A stretch of 19,934 bases of DNA from the NCBI GenBank assembly GCA_004554105.1, contig SFNW01000023.1, forward strand, positions 1-19,934, in the 5' to 3' direction. Every line of letters begins with the position of its first letter. Within the stretch, counting starts at the first letter, position 1. Below the pieces are notes generated by a model. It was not told the DNA's origin and did not search any database. It saw nothing but the letters and a program-made list of their open reading frames with translations. The DNA comes from Clostridiales bacterium (GTDB lineage: Bacteria > Bacillota > Clostridia > Oscillospirales > CAG-272). Of this stretch, positions 1 to 6,715 are shown piece by piece. The position numbers were made by a program, and so were the translations under genes.

Positions 1-21
1 TAAACGCAATTCCTTTTTTCA

Positions 22-120
22 ATGAAATCCACCCTAACGGGTGGGTGAAATACCGCTTCGCGGCATGAAATACGCCTACGGCGTATGAAATCGCTTCGGC
101 GAAGGGTGGATTTTATTTCA
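22..120. repeat. Hairpin array with TGAAAT linkers (family B, copy 1)
   Basis: Four short hairpins stand in a row: CCACCC/GGGTGG (29-34 with 39-44), CCGC/GCGG (53-56 with 60-63), ACGCC/GGCGT (72-76 with 80-84) and TCGC/GCGA (91-94 with 99-102). The linkers between them are TGAAAT or ATGAAAT (46-51, 65-71, 85-91). The whole block is bounded by imperfect inverted arms, TGAAATCCACCC at 23-34 and GGGTGGATTTTATTTCA at 104-120, so it can fold as one multibranched structure. Its left end resembles the end of the element at 11775. It lies just upstream of the DUF1508 promoter and holds no coding sequence. The function is unknown; a nonautonomous mobile repeat or a structured RNA are both possible. 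Confidence 0.75.
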
Positions 121-177
121 CTTTCTGCGCAGTTTCCCCTGACTTTGATAAAATTTTATTGATTTTGTCGGAATGTA

Positions 178-206
178 TTGAAATCGGTCGAAAAATATAG
201 TATACT
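178..206 (+). promoter_or_regulatory. Sigma-A type promoter of the DUF1508 gene
   Basis: TTGAAA at 178-183 and TATACT at 201-206 are separated by exactly 17 bases. Each hexamer is one or two mismatches from consensus. The expected transcription start is near 213, giving a leader of about 30 bases that contains a strong ribosome binding site (GGGAGG, 229-234) ahead of the ATG at 243. Confidence 0.75.
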
Positions 207-242
207 GTTGTTAACATTTCTACTGCATGGGAGGATTGACAC

Positions 243-611
243 ATGGGCAAATTCGTGATTCACAAGACCAACACGGGCATTAAGTTTGATTTGAAGGCAG
301 GCAACGGCGAGGTTATCGCTACGTCGGAGGTTTATTCGTCCGAGGACGCTTGCCGCAACGGCATCGCCAGCGTGAAGAAGAACGCGCCGGTTGCTGAAAT
401 CGAGGACCAGACCGCCGCAACCGTTGAGACCAAGAAGAACCCCAAGTTTGAGGTTTACACCGACAAGGCGGGCGAGTTCCGTTTCCGTCTGAAGGCGACC
501 AACGGTCAGGTTATCGCAGTCAGCGAGGGCTACAAGGCAATGGCAAGCTGCGAAAACGGCATTGCATCGGTCAAGAAGAACGCGCCCGACGCAGACATCG
601 TCGAAGCGTAA
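243..611 (+). CDS. DUF1508 (YegP/UPF0339-like) protein with two tandem repeats
   Basis: This 122-residue protein consists of two copies of the DUF1508 unit, at about residues 4-49 and 68-115. Each copy starts with a short beta-rich segment and ends with the identical string GIASVKKNAP. The two copies are joined by an acidic and threonine-rich linker (about 51-66). There is no signal peptide or membrane segment, so it should be cytoplasmic. The family is small and common in bacteria; its biochemical role is not established, and E. coli YegP has the same two-repeat layout. The ATG is set by GGGAGG eight bases upstream. The gene stands alone, with its own promoter (178-206) and terminator (625-654), and converges on rqcP. 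Strong signals suggest good expression. The family call is secure; no function is claimed. Confidence 0.9.
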   Translation: MGKFVIHKTNTGIKFDLKAGNGEVIATSEVYSSEDACRNGIASVKKNAPVAEIEDQTAATVETKKNPKFEVYTDKAGEFRFRLKATNGQVIAVSEGYKAMASCENGIASVKKNAPDADIVEA

Positions 612-624
612 GGCAAATCAGTCG

Positions 625-654
625 AAAAAAGCCGTCCTTTCGGACGGCTTTTTT
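625..654 (+). terminator. Intrinsic terminator of the DUF1508 gene
   Basis: An 8-bp GC-rich stem (AGCCGTCC 630-637, GGACGGCT 642-649) with a 4-base loop is followed by a run of T (649-654) and preceded by a run of A. It begins 14 bases after the stop codon. The A run on the other side gives it some bidirectional character, so it could also stop leftward transcripts coming from rqcP. Confidence 0.9.
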
Positions 655-696
655 GGTTGGCAAACCTTGTTTACAAAGTTTTTACGGATTCATAAA

Positions 697-744
697 GTGC
701 TTTTTTCAAAAAGCACCTTATGCGGGGGCGGGGCGGCGCCCCGC
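697..744. other. Hairpins downstream of rqcP
   Basis: Two inverted repeats lie in the gap between the convergent DUF1508 and rqcP genes: an A/T-rich one at 697-716 (GTGC, T run, A run, GCAC) and a GC-rich one at 728-744 (GCGGGGC, 3-base loop, GCCCCGC). A smaller CGGCG/CGCCG stem sits at 759-771. Read leftwards they follow the rqcP stop and may help end that transcript, but no stem is followed by a clean T run, so a terminator call would be weak. Confidence 0.4.
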
Positions 745-775
745 ATTGCGCCACCTTGCGGCGGAACGCCGGTCT

Positions 776-1018
776 TCAGTCGACGACCTCGTACATTTCG
801 GCGGCGTCGGCTTTTTTGGTGCTGTCGCGCACGTCGGTGACGCGCACGCGCAGCGTCTTTTCGCCGAAGGCGATTTCGATGACGTCGCCGACCTTGACGT
901 CGTAGGACGCCTTGACGACCTTGCCGTTTACGCTGATATGCGCCGCGTCGCAGGCGTCGTTTGCCACGGTGCGCCGCTTGATGAGGCGCGAGACCTTTAA
1001 AAATTTATCAATACGCAT
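776..1018 (-). CDS. rqcP: S4-domain RNA-binding protein RqcP (YabO family)
   Basis: This 80-residue protein is almost entirely one S4 RNA-binding fold. It opens MRIDKFLKVSRLIKRRT and continues with a VNGKVVKASYDVKVGD segment and a C-terminal TKKADAAEMYEV segment. These match B. subtilis RqcP (formerly YabO) as I recall it, nearly along the full length. RqcP works with RqcH in ribosome-associated quality control, holding the peptidyl-tRNA on split 60S-like 50S subunits during alanine tailing; that role is known for the family and inferred here. GGAGG sits five bases ahead of the ATG. The gene follows flippase, mazG and hup, echoing the yabM-yabN-yabO order of B. subtilis. The usual downstream sporulation genes yabP and yabQ, and divIC, are not present before the next gene. 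Confidence 0.93.
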   Translation of the reverse strand: MRIDKFLKVSRLIKRRTVANDACDAAHISVNGKVVKASYDVKVGDVIEIAFGEKTLRVRVTDVRDSTKKADAAEMYEVVD

Positions 1019-1029
1019 GGTTTCCTCCG

Positions 1030-1051
1030 AAAAATAACCGAAAAATCGGTT
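1030..1051 (-). terminator. Possible terminator/attenuator immediately before rqcP
   Basis: On the leftward strand a 6-bp stem (AACCGA/TCGGTT, 1036-1041 with 1046-1051) is followed by A and then five T (1034-1030), directly abutting the GGAGG of rqcP. The stem is short, so it may be leaky. Its position could lower read-through from hup into rqcP or mask the ribosome binding site. Confidence 0.4.
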
Positions 1052-1062
1052 TTCGACAAAAA

Positions 1063-1103
1063 GCGGGGGAGAAAAAACGGTGTGTCCCGTTTTTCTCTCC
1101 CCA
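1063..1103 (-). terminator. Probable terminator of hup
   Basis: A long imperfect hairpin pairs GGGGGAGAAAAAACGG (1065-1080) with CCGTTTTTCTCTCCCC (1087-1102) around a 6-base loop; a one-base bulge is needed for full pairing. Read leftwards it begins about 30 bases past the hup stop and is followed by GC and five T. Placement fits termination of a highly expressed hup message, with partial read-through to rqcP. Confidence 0.55.
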
Positions 1104-1131
1104 CGCCCATGGTCTTACAATAAAGTCCGAA

Positions 1132-1407
1132 TTACTTGTTGACGCTGTCCTTGAACGCCTTGCCTGCAGAGAATGCAGGATACTTGGAAGCGGCGATCTT
1201 GATGGTCTTGCCGGTTCTGGGGTTTCTGCCCTCGCGAGCTGCGCGGGTCTTGGTCTCGAACGTGCCGAAGCCGACGAGCTGAACCTTTTCGCCCTTAGCA
1301 AGTGCGGTCTCGACTGCGCCGATGAATGCGCCGACTGCCGCCTCTGCGTCCTTCTTCTTCAGACCGGTTTCTTTTGCGATTGCTTCAATCAGTTCTGTCT
1401 TGTTCAT
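1132..1407 (-). CDS. hup: HU-family DNA-binding protein
   Basis: This 91-residue protein has the standard length and layout of bacterial HU: an N-terminal helical dimerisation part (MNKTELIEAIAKETGLKKKD), the conserved VGFGTFE turn at about residues 45-51, and the DNA-clasping arm with GRNPRTGKTIKIAAS at about 60-74. HU dimers bend and compact the chromosome without strong sequence specificity. The intact arm with its proline suggests a normal DNA-bending protein. GAAAGGA lies eight to nine bases before the ATG. It sits between mazG and rqcP but has its own strong promoter (1472-1500) and a hairpin after it, so it is probably made mainly as a monocistronic message. Whether this is the sole HU of the organism cannot be told. 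Confidence 0.96.
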   Translation of the reverse strand: MNKTELIEAIAKETGLKKKDAEAAVGAFIGAVETALAKGEKVQLVGFGTFETKTRAAREGRNPRTGKTIKIAASKYPAFSAGKAFKDSVNK

Positions 1408-1471
1408 GGTTTTTTATCCTTTCAGAAAAAAATAAAGTCGTTTGTTTTACACATCTTTCCGTGTTGCTCAT

Positions 1472-1500
1472 ATTTTACCATGTTATGCGCCGCATTTCAA
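1472..1500 (-). promoter_or_regulatory. Promoter of hup
   Basis: Read leftwards: TTGAAA (1500-1495), a 17-base spacer, and TAAAAT (1477-1472) preceded by TGG, which gives an extended -10. Transcription should start near 1465 and leave a leader of about 60 bases before the hup ATG. The quality of the site fits the high expression usual for HU. Confidence 0.75.
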
Positions 1501-1538
1501 GTATTTTTTTCAAAAAAAGGCTGAAAAATCAAGGATTT

Positions 1539-2351
1539 TTAGATATTTTCACCATGTTTTGCGCGTTTTTGCGCGTCCCAGTAGGTATCAAGTACCGACA
1601 GCGGCAGTTCTTCCATGTGTTTTCCGTCGGCAAGCACCGCTTCTTCGACGCCGGCGAAGCGGTCGATGAATTTGTCGGTCGCGTCGGAGAGGGCTTTTTC
1701 GGGGTCGACGCCGAGCTTGCGTGCCACGTTGACGGCGGCGAACAGCAGGTCGCCGACCTCCTCGGCGCGGGTCGCTTCGTCGGCGGCGAGCGCCTCTTCG
1801 GTCTCCTCGGCAATCTTCTTTGCCGCGTCGGCGGCGGTGGCAAAGTCAAAGCCGACCTTGGCGGCACGCTTGCCGACCTTTTCGGCGCGCATCAGCGCGG
1901 GAAGCGGACGCGCGACGCTGCGCATCGAATCGGTCACGGTCTCGCGGTGCTTTTCCTTTGCCTTGAGCGCGTCCCAGTTTTCAAGCACCTTGTCGGTCGT
2001 CTCTGCCGAGACGTCGCCGAAGATGTGCGGGTGGCGGTAGATCAGTTTTTTGACGATGCCGGTCGTGACGTCCCCGATGTCGAAGCTGCCGACCTCGGTT
2101 TCCATCTCGGTATGGAACACGACCTGAAGCAGCACGTCGCCCAACTCCTCGCAGAGGAGCTTTTTGTCCTTTGTGTCAATCGCCTCGGCGACCTCGTAGG
2201 TTTCCTCGATGAAGTTTTTGCGAATGCTTTCGTGCGTCTGCTCGCGGTCCCACGGGCAGCCGCCCTCGCCGCGGAGAATTTTCATGACGGCACACAGGTC
2301 GTCGAAGTTGTATTTGTCCTTGATCGGAAAGTCCTTTGCCGTTTTGTTCAT
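1539..2351 (-). CDS. mazG: Nucleoside triphosphate pyrophosphohydrolase MazG
   Basis: This 270-residue protein holds two MazG domains, like E. coli MazG (about 263 residues). The N-terminal domain carries GGCPWDREQTHESI (30-43), the acidic helix EETYEVAEAI (49-58) and EELGDVLLQVVFH (68-80), which supply the Mg-binding glutamates and aspartate. RHPHIFGD follows at 106-113. The C-terminal domain repeats the pattern with EETEEAL (182-188) and EEVGDLLFAAVNVARKLG (197-214). The family hydrolyses NTPs to NMP plus pyrophosphate, removing noncanonical nucleotides. B. subtilis YabN fuses an N-terminal methylase-like domain to MazG; that domain is absent here. It starts 18 bases after the flippase stop, so the two are probably co-transcribed; the ribosome binding site is a weak AAAGAGAAAGAG. 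Confidence 0.94.
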   Translation of the reverse strand: MNKTAKDFPIKDKYNFDDLCAVMKILRGEGGCPWDREQTHESIRKNFIEETYEVAEAIDTKDKKLLCEELGDVLLQVVFHTEMETEVGSFDIGDVTTGIVKKLIYRHPHIFGDVSAETTDKVLENWDALKAKEKHRETVTDSMRSVARPLPALMRAEKVGKRAAKVGFDFATAADAAKKIAEETEEALAADEATRAEEVGDLLFAAVNVARKLGVDPEKALSDATDKFIDRFAGVEEAVLADGKHMEELPLSVLDTYWDAQKRAKHGENI

Positions 2352-2369
2352 TTTCTCTTTCTCTTTTCT

Positions 2370-4022
2370 TTATCTGACCAGCTTGATTTTATGCAGCAGC
2401 GCGTAAATGCTTCTTCCCTTTGGAATCAGCTCAAAGTCCTCTTCGTCCAGGCAGCCGAGGAGCAGAATTGCGGCGAAGTAGACAACGACCGCCGCCGCAA
2501 TGGCGAGCAGGGTGTCGAGCCGCTGATGCGCAAGCAGACGTTCGGCGAGCGCGTAGACGCCGATGGCAGCCCCGCCGCAGAGTCCCGCCGCGACAAGCGG
2601 CTTGACAAAGACGCGCACGAGATTCGGACGCAGGTTGGCATAGCGCGCACAGAAGTAGAAGTTCATCAGCGTGACGATGATGTAGCAGATGTCGGTCGAA
2701 ATCGGCGCGCCGAACATACGAATGTGCGGATTGCCGATGAGAATATAACTGATGAAGATTTTCGCCGTCGCGCCGCAAATCATCGAGACGAGCGGCAGCG
2801 ATTCCTTTTTATGCGCCTGCAAGACCGCGTTGGTGATGGCAAGCATACTGACGAGGAAGGACGAAATTGCGAGTGTTGCGAGCAGCGGCGCGGCGGTCGC
2901 GGCACTGCCGTTCTTGTTGCCGAAAATCATCAAGAGAATCGGCTCGGCGAGCGCCGCCATGCCGACCGAGCAGGGAATCGAGAGAATCGCCGCGACCTTG
3001 AGCGAGGAGTTCATGACCCGCTGCAGCCGCGCCTCGTCCTTCTGTACAAGCAGCGAGCTGAGCATCGGAACAAGTGAATAGCCGATGGGGTAGACCAAAA
3101 CCGGCGGCAGATTGAAGAGCGGCACCGCCAGCGTCGTGTAGTTGCCGTAGAGCGCAGCCGCCGCTTCCTCAAGCAGTCCGCTGTCCTGCAGACGGCGGGA
3201 GACGACCGCAAGGTCGATGAGGTTGGCAAGCGACATGACCGACGAGGAGAGCGTGACCGGAATCGCGATGACGACCAGTTCTTTGAGCAGTGTCCTTGTG
3301 CGCTCGGTCGGGCGCGTGTAGCTGTCGGGCATCGCGTATTCGGCGTTGACCTTATCGGTGTTGTAGAGCAGCTTGGTCAGCCAAATAAAGACCATGCCGC
3401 AGAAGACGCCGATGGTAATGCCGAAAATCGTGTACGCGGCGGTGACGTGCAAGGGGTGTCCCTGCGCAATCGACCATGAGGCGAAGAGAATGCCGAGAAA
3501 GAGCTTGCCGAGCGACTCAATGAGCTGAGAGACCGCAGTCGGCCACATAATCTGATGCCCCTGGAAGTAGCCGCGGTAGGCACTGGTCAGGCAGACGAAG
3601 AACAGCGTCGGCGCAATGGCGACGATACAGAGATTCGACTTGTCGACCTTGATGAGCGAGGCAAACAGACCCGAGCCGAAAATGAGAAGCAGCATACCCG
3701 CGCTGCCGATGATGAAAAAGAGAATCAGCGACAGGCGCAGAATCTTTTTGACCTGATTGAAGTTGCCCTTGGCGCGGCTCTTGGAGACCATGACCGACAT
3801 GGCAACCGGCAGTCCGGCGGTCGAAATCATGTAAAACCAGGTGTAGATGGTATAGGCGGCGTTGAAATAGCCCATACCCTCGTCGCCGAGGTAGCCGTGC
3901 AGCGGGATTTTGAAGAGCAGCCCGACGGTTTTGACTAAAATATTGGAGATTGTGAGAATCAGCACGCCGTTTACAAACAGTTTCGTGCTTTTCTTCGGCT
4001 CGCTTTTTTGCGTGTTGTTCAA
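2370..4022 (-). CDS. Polysaccharide/lipid II flippase of the SpoVB-YtgP (MurJ) type
   Basis: This is a 550-residue multi-pass membrane protein of the MOP superfamily, with about 12-14 hydrophobic helices. The segment AYRGYFQGHQIMWPTAVSQL (about 168-187) is typical of the SpoVB/YtgP branch, and the first helices carry GLLFKIPLHGYLGDEGMGYF. YtgP is one of the lipid II flippases of B. subtilis, while SpoVB serves spore cortex synthesis; sequence alone does not settle which role applies. The start is a TTG, supported by GAAAGGA seven bases upstream (4036-4030); the next methionine is about 50 residues in and would remove the first helix. It heads a block with mazG, hup and rqcP, the place held by yabM in B. 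subtilis. The upstream DNA is filled with repeats. Confidence 0.88.
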   Translation of the reverse strand: MNNTQKSEPKKSTKLFVNGVLILTISNILVKTVGLLFKIPLHGYLGDEGMGYFNAAYTIYTWFYMISTAGLPVAMSVMVSKSRAKGNFNQVKKILRLSLILFFIIGSAGMLLLIFGSGLFASLIKVDKSNLCIVAIAPTLFFVCLTSAYRGYFQGHQIMWPTAVSQLIESLGKLFLGILFASWSIAQGHPLHVTAAYTIFGITIGVFCGMVFIWLTKLLYNTDKVNAEYAMPDSYTRPTERTRTLLKELVVIAIPVTLSSSVMSLANLIDLAVVSRRLQDSGLLEEAAAALYGNYTTLAVPLFNLPPVLVYPIGYSLVPMLSSLLVQKDEARLQRVMNSSLKVAAILSIPCSVGMAALAEPILLMIFGNKNGSAATAAPLLATLAISSFLVSMLAITNAVLQAHKKESLPLVSMICGATAKIFISYILIGNPHIRMFGAPISTDICYIIVTLMNFYFCARYANLRPNLVRVFVKPLVAAGLCGGAAIGVYALAERLLAHQRLDTLLAIAAAVVVYFAAILLLGCLDEEDFELIPKGRSIYALLHKIKLVR

Positions 4023-4050
4023 GGTGTTGTCCTTTCAGGTAAGATAATCT

Positions 4051-4120
4051 GCCTCCCTCGGAGAGGGGGCTTCAACCGGTCAAAGTCGTTTCATTTAGCC
4101 TTCCCCCTTGGGGGAAGGCT
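4051..4120. repeat. Partial or diverged relative of the family A hairpin repeat
   Basis: Two terminal-style hairpins stand here: GCCTCCCTC/GAGGGGGC at 4051-4070 and a perfect 11-bp AGCCTTCCCCC/GGGGGAAGGCT at 4097-4120. The sequence between them lacks the inner hairpins of the full element that begins 27 bases further on. The ends look like family A ends with altered but still paired bases. It separates the flippase start from the complete copy and may be an eroded or shorter version. Confidence 0.6.
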
Positions 4121-4146
4121 CAGAATTTCGAAATGACTGCTTTTTT

Positions 4147-4252
4147 GCCTCCCTCTTTGAGGGAGGTGTCGCCGGATGGCGACGGAAGGAGTAATACAAA
4201 GCCAAAGACTCCTTCAGTCAACTTCGTTGACAGCTCCCTCGGAGAGGGAGCC
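4147..4252 (+). repeat. Nested-hairpin intergenic repeat (family A, copy 1)
   Basis: This 106-bp element is built of paired segments in order: CCTCCCTC/GAGGGAGG (4148-4166), TCGCC/GGCGA (4169-4182), a central stem AAGGAGT/ACTCCTT (4186-4192 with 4208-4214), GTCAAC/GTTGAC (4217-4231) and GCTCCCTC/GAGGGAGC (4233-4251). Two further copies lie at 11651 and 18532, in the opposite orientation. No open frame or transposase is inside. It occupies the gap between the kinase stop and the flippase start. It looks like a miniature nonautonomous element or a structured RNA. Confidence 0.85.
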
Positions 4253-4280
4253 TTTGATAGAATCGTTTGAAAGCTATTCT

Positions 4281-5189
4281 TCAGTTTCCGATAAATTCGC
4301 GGAAGACCGATTCGGCGGGGACGAGACGTGCGGGAATCGGCTCGATGCTTGCGAGCTTTTCCTCGATTTCCGCAGCGCGGGGCGCAAAGGCACTGCCCGC
4401 GGGCAGGGTGCGCAGCACGTCCAGCACAAAGGGCTTGATGACCTGCACCTCGTAGGCGAGGAGCGAGTCGAGGCGGGTGACGTCTTTTCCGACATGGGGA
4501 TAAATGTGCGTTTCCTCATTGTCGACGACGCTCTGCCAGACGGTAAAGGTGTTTTCGGCGTCGCTCGCACGGAATTTCCAGTCGCGCACGAGCCGCCGCA
4601 TGAAGCGCAGTTCGCGGGGCGCAAAGAGTACGCCGCCGACCTTTAGCGATTCCTCAGCCGAGATGAACAGTGCCTCATACGGGCTGTCTGCAAGATATTT
4701 CGTCAGCTCGGGGTAGACCGCCTGAATGCCCTCGAAGAGGAACGCGTCGCTTTTCGTGCAGGAAATCAGCCGCTTGCCGGTGCGCCGCCCCTCCTTGAAG
4801 CTGAAGCGCGGCAGGGTGGCGTAGGGGCATTCGGTGATTTCGCGCACCGCCTTGGCGAAAAAGGGAATATCAATCGTCTCGGGCGAATCGTAGTCGATTT
4901 CGCCGCCGCGTGCCGCCGCGCGCGCGGCGAGAATATCGCGGTCGTAGTAAAAATCGTCAATCGAAATCGTGTGCAGATGCTTGCCGAGCGCGTAAAATTC
5001 CTGTTTCAGAATCTCCGCCGTGGTGGTCTTGCCCGAGCAGGACGGTCCCGCCAGTGTGAGAATGCGCTTACCGCCGTTTGCCGCTTTACGGCAGACTTTT
5101 TGCAGCGTGCCCGTGAAGTCGGCTTCGCATTCGTCGATATAGGCTTTCATCTGCGCTTCGGTTTGAAAGCCGGTTTTTGCCTGTTTCAT
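4281..5189 (-). CDS. Uridine kinase-like nucleoside kinase (P-loop)
   Basis: This 302-residue protein has a Walker A loop GPSCSGKTT at residues 48-56, then TISIDDFYYDRD (74-85) and DYDSPETID (99-107), which correspond to the phosphate-acceptor and base-side loops of the uridine kinase/phosphoribulokinase family. LFEGIQAVYPEL later in the chain matches the family's strand before the lid. Classical Udk is about 210 residues; the extra N-terminal 40 and C-terminal 60-odd residues place this in a longer clostridial subgroup whose substrate I cannot name. The ATG overlaps the hemZ stop as ATGA and AAGGAGAG lies just upstream, so translation is coupled to hemZ. Pyrimidine salvage is the simplest role but is an inference. 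Repeats follow its stop codon; no clear terminator was seen. Confidence 0.82.
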   Translation of the reverse strand: MKQAKTGFQTEAQMKAYIDECEADFTGTLQKVCRKAANGGKRILTLAGPSCSGKTTTAEILKQEFYALGKHLHTISIDDFYYDRDILAARAAARGGEIDYDSPETIDIPFFAKAVREITECPYATLPRFSFKEGRRTGKRLISCTKSDAFLFEGIQAVYPELTKYLADSPYEALFISAEESLKVGGVLFAPRELRFMRRLVRDWKFRASDAENTFTVWQSVVDNEETHIYPHVGKDVTRLDSLLAYEVQVIKPFVLDVLRTLPAGSAFAPRAAEIEEKLASIEPIPARLVPAESVFREFIGN

Positions 5190-6715
5190 GAACTCTCCTT
5201 CGATGGATTCTTTGGCTGCAAGCCGAAAAATTCAAAGACCTTATCCGCGTAGGAGGGAATACCCGCTTCGGGAACGCCCGCGCGGATTTTTTCAATATCT
5301 CTTACATATTCGTATGGGTATTTCGGTGCAAATATGCGTTTCATGCGCGGCGTGCCGCCCGCGTTGTCGACGAGCTTGGTCACCGCGCCCGCGCCGACGC
5401 CGAAAATCGAATGCAGCTCTTCCATCATATAAATATTATACATACACTCGCTGCCCGGCTTGGCATAGCCGACGTTCTCCAGATTGCCGACCGCGTTTTT
5501 CTGCCGGTACATATAGTAGGGCTTGTACTGTGCGCTCGGCAGCATAAGCTGGGAATACTGAATGCACTTTGCGGCACTCGGCACGTCGGGCGTAAATTCG
5601 ACGCCCTGCTTTTTGCTCATGTCGGCGGCGCGCTTGAAGCAGAAGGTATGTACCGTGATGTTGCTCGGCGAGAGCGAAATGATTTCATCAAGCGTGTGCG
5701 AAAAACGCTTGAAGTCGTCGCCCGGCAGCCCGACGATGAGGTCGGTGTTGATGTCGCGGATACCCGAGGCGGCGGCGAGGTCGTAGGCGGCGAAGAAGTC
5801 TGCCGCGGTGTGCCGTCTGCCGATGTGCTGCAGAACCTCGTCGGAGAGCGACTGCGGGTTGACGCTGACGCGCGTCACGCCGTATTCGCGGGCGATGCGG
5901 AGCTTGTCCGCCGTGATGGTGTCGGGTCTGCCCGCTTCGAGCGTAAATTCTTCGAGCGCCGAAACGTCGGTGCAGTGCGCAACCGTTTTGAGCAGCCGTT
6001 CAAGCTGACGCGCGTCGAGTGTGGTCGGCGTGCCGCCGCCGATGTAGACCGTGGCGACGGTTTTGCCGAGCTGTCTGATGAGCTTGAAGGTGCTTCTGAT
6101 GTCGTCGAGCAGCAGCGAAAGGTAATCGCCGAGCATCGAGAGCATCTTGTGCGACGCCGAGATGAACGAGCAGTAGGCGCAGCGGGTCGGACAGAAGGGA
6201 ATCGAGATATAGACCGAGCAGAGGTCGTCGGTCTTGCCGCGGGTCAGTTTCAGCTCGGTCTGCGCGACCGAGGTGGCGAGAAACGCCTTTTTGGGGTTGA
6301 GCAGATATTCGCCGGCGAGCAGCTTGCGGGTTTTCATCACGCCGTAGCCGCTTTCGAGATACTGCGCGGCGACCTTTGCGGGGCGGACGCCGGTGAGCAG
6401 TCCCCACGGGGAAATATAGCCGAAAAAGTCCTTGGCGGCGAGCGTCATGGCGTGTCCCGACGCCACTTTGCGCACGCGTTCGCGCGGAAACAGCTCGGAA
6501 AATTCGACAAAGCAGTCGGCTTCGCTCTTTCTTTCGCCGAGGCGGATTGAGACGCGCGAATAAATGCCGTCTTCGCGGTCCTCGACAAACATACCGACGA
6601 CCGGAACGCCGTCTCCCTCGACCTCGTCCTCGCCGAACTTCGCGCCCGGGAAGTAGACAAGGCAGAGCGTCTGCGCGTAGTATCTGTTCAGATTTCCTTC
6701 AATGTTGAGTATCAT
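5186..6715 (-). CDS. hemZ: Radical SAM protein HemZ (coproporphyrinogen dehydrogenase-like)
   Basis: This 509-residue protein has the radical SAM cluster motif CPTRCAYC at residues 175-182 (CxxxCxxC, with the aromatic residue usual for the family), followed by GGGTPT at 226-231. The N-terminal 160 residues, with PWGLLTGVRPAK at about 103-114, are the HemZ-specific extension; the length matches B. subtilis HemZ (about 500). HemZ is related to HemN, which decarboxylates coproporphyrinogen III, but enzymatic activity of HemZ proteins is poorly documented, and no other haem gene is in the window. ATGA overlaps join it to dtd upstream and to the kinase downstream. The relA-dtd-hemZ order is common in clostridia, so location alone says little about haem. 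Confidence 0.9.
   Translation of the reverse strand: MILNIEGNLNRYYAQTLCLVYFPGAKFGEDEVEGDGVPVVGMFVEDREDGIYSRVSIRLGERKSEADCFVEFSELFPRERVRKVASGHAMTLAAKDFFGYISPWGLLTGVRPAKVAAQYLESGYGVMKTRKLLAGEYLLNPKKAFLATSVAQTELKLTRGKTDDLCSVYISIPFCPTRCAYCSFISASHKMLSMLGDYLSLLLDDIRSTFKLIRQLGKTVATVYIGGGTPTTLDARQLERLLKTVAHCTDVSALEEFTLEAGRPDTITADKLRIAREYGVTRVSVNPQSLSDEVLQHIGRRHTAADFFAAYDLAAASGIRDINTDLIVGLPGDDFKRFSHTLDEIISLSPSNITVHTFCFKRAADMSKKQGVEFTPDVPSAAKCIQYSQLMLPSAQYKPYYMYRQKNAVGNLENVGYAKPGSECMYNIYMMEELHSIFGVGAGAVTKLVDNAGGTPRMKRIFAPKYPYEYVRDIEKIRAGVPEAGIPSYADKVFEFFGLQPKNPSKESS

Noticed and set aside
22..120. CRISPR-like array
   Set aside because: The repeated TGAAAT unit is only 6-7 bases, spacers are 10-14 bases and palindromic, and there are no cas genes.
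1512..1540. Terminator after mazG
   Set aside because: An A/T-only stem (AAAAATC/GATTTTT) with a T run five bases further on is too weak to call.
1326..3077. A 583-codon open frame on the + strand, antisense to mazG and the flippase
   Set aside because: It is low in complexity, rich in Arg, Asp and Val, and mirrors the real genes. No family resemblance was seen.
2370..4022. Evidence of sporulation from a SpoVB-like protein
   Set aside because: SpoVB and the vegetative flippase YtgP are too similar to separate by eye, and no other sporulation gene is in the window.
4023..4146. Promoter for the flippase gene
   Set aside because: TTGACC and TTGAAG occur on the leftward strand, but no -10 lies 16-18 bases from either; the promoter could not be placed.
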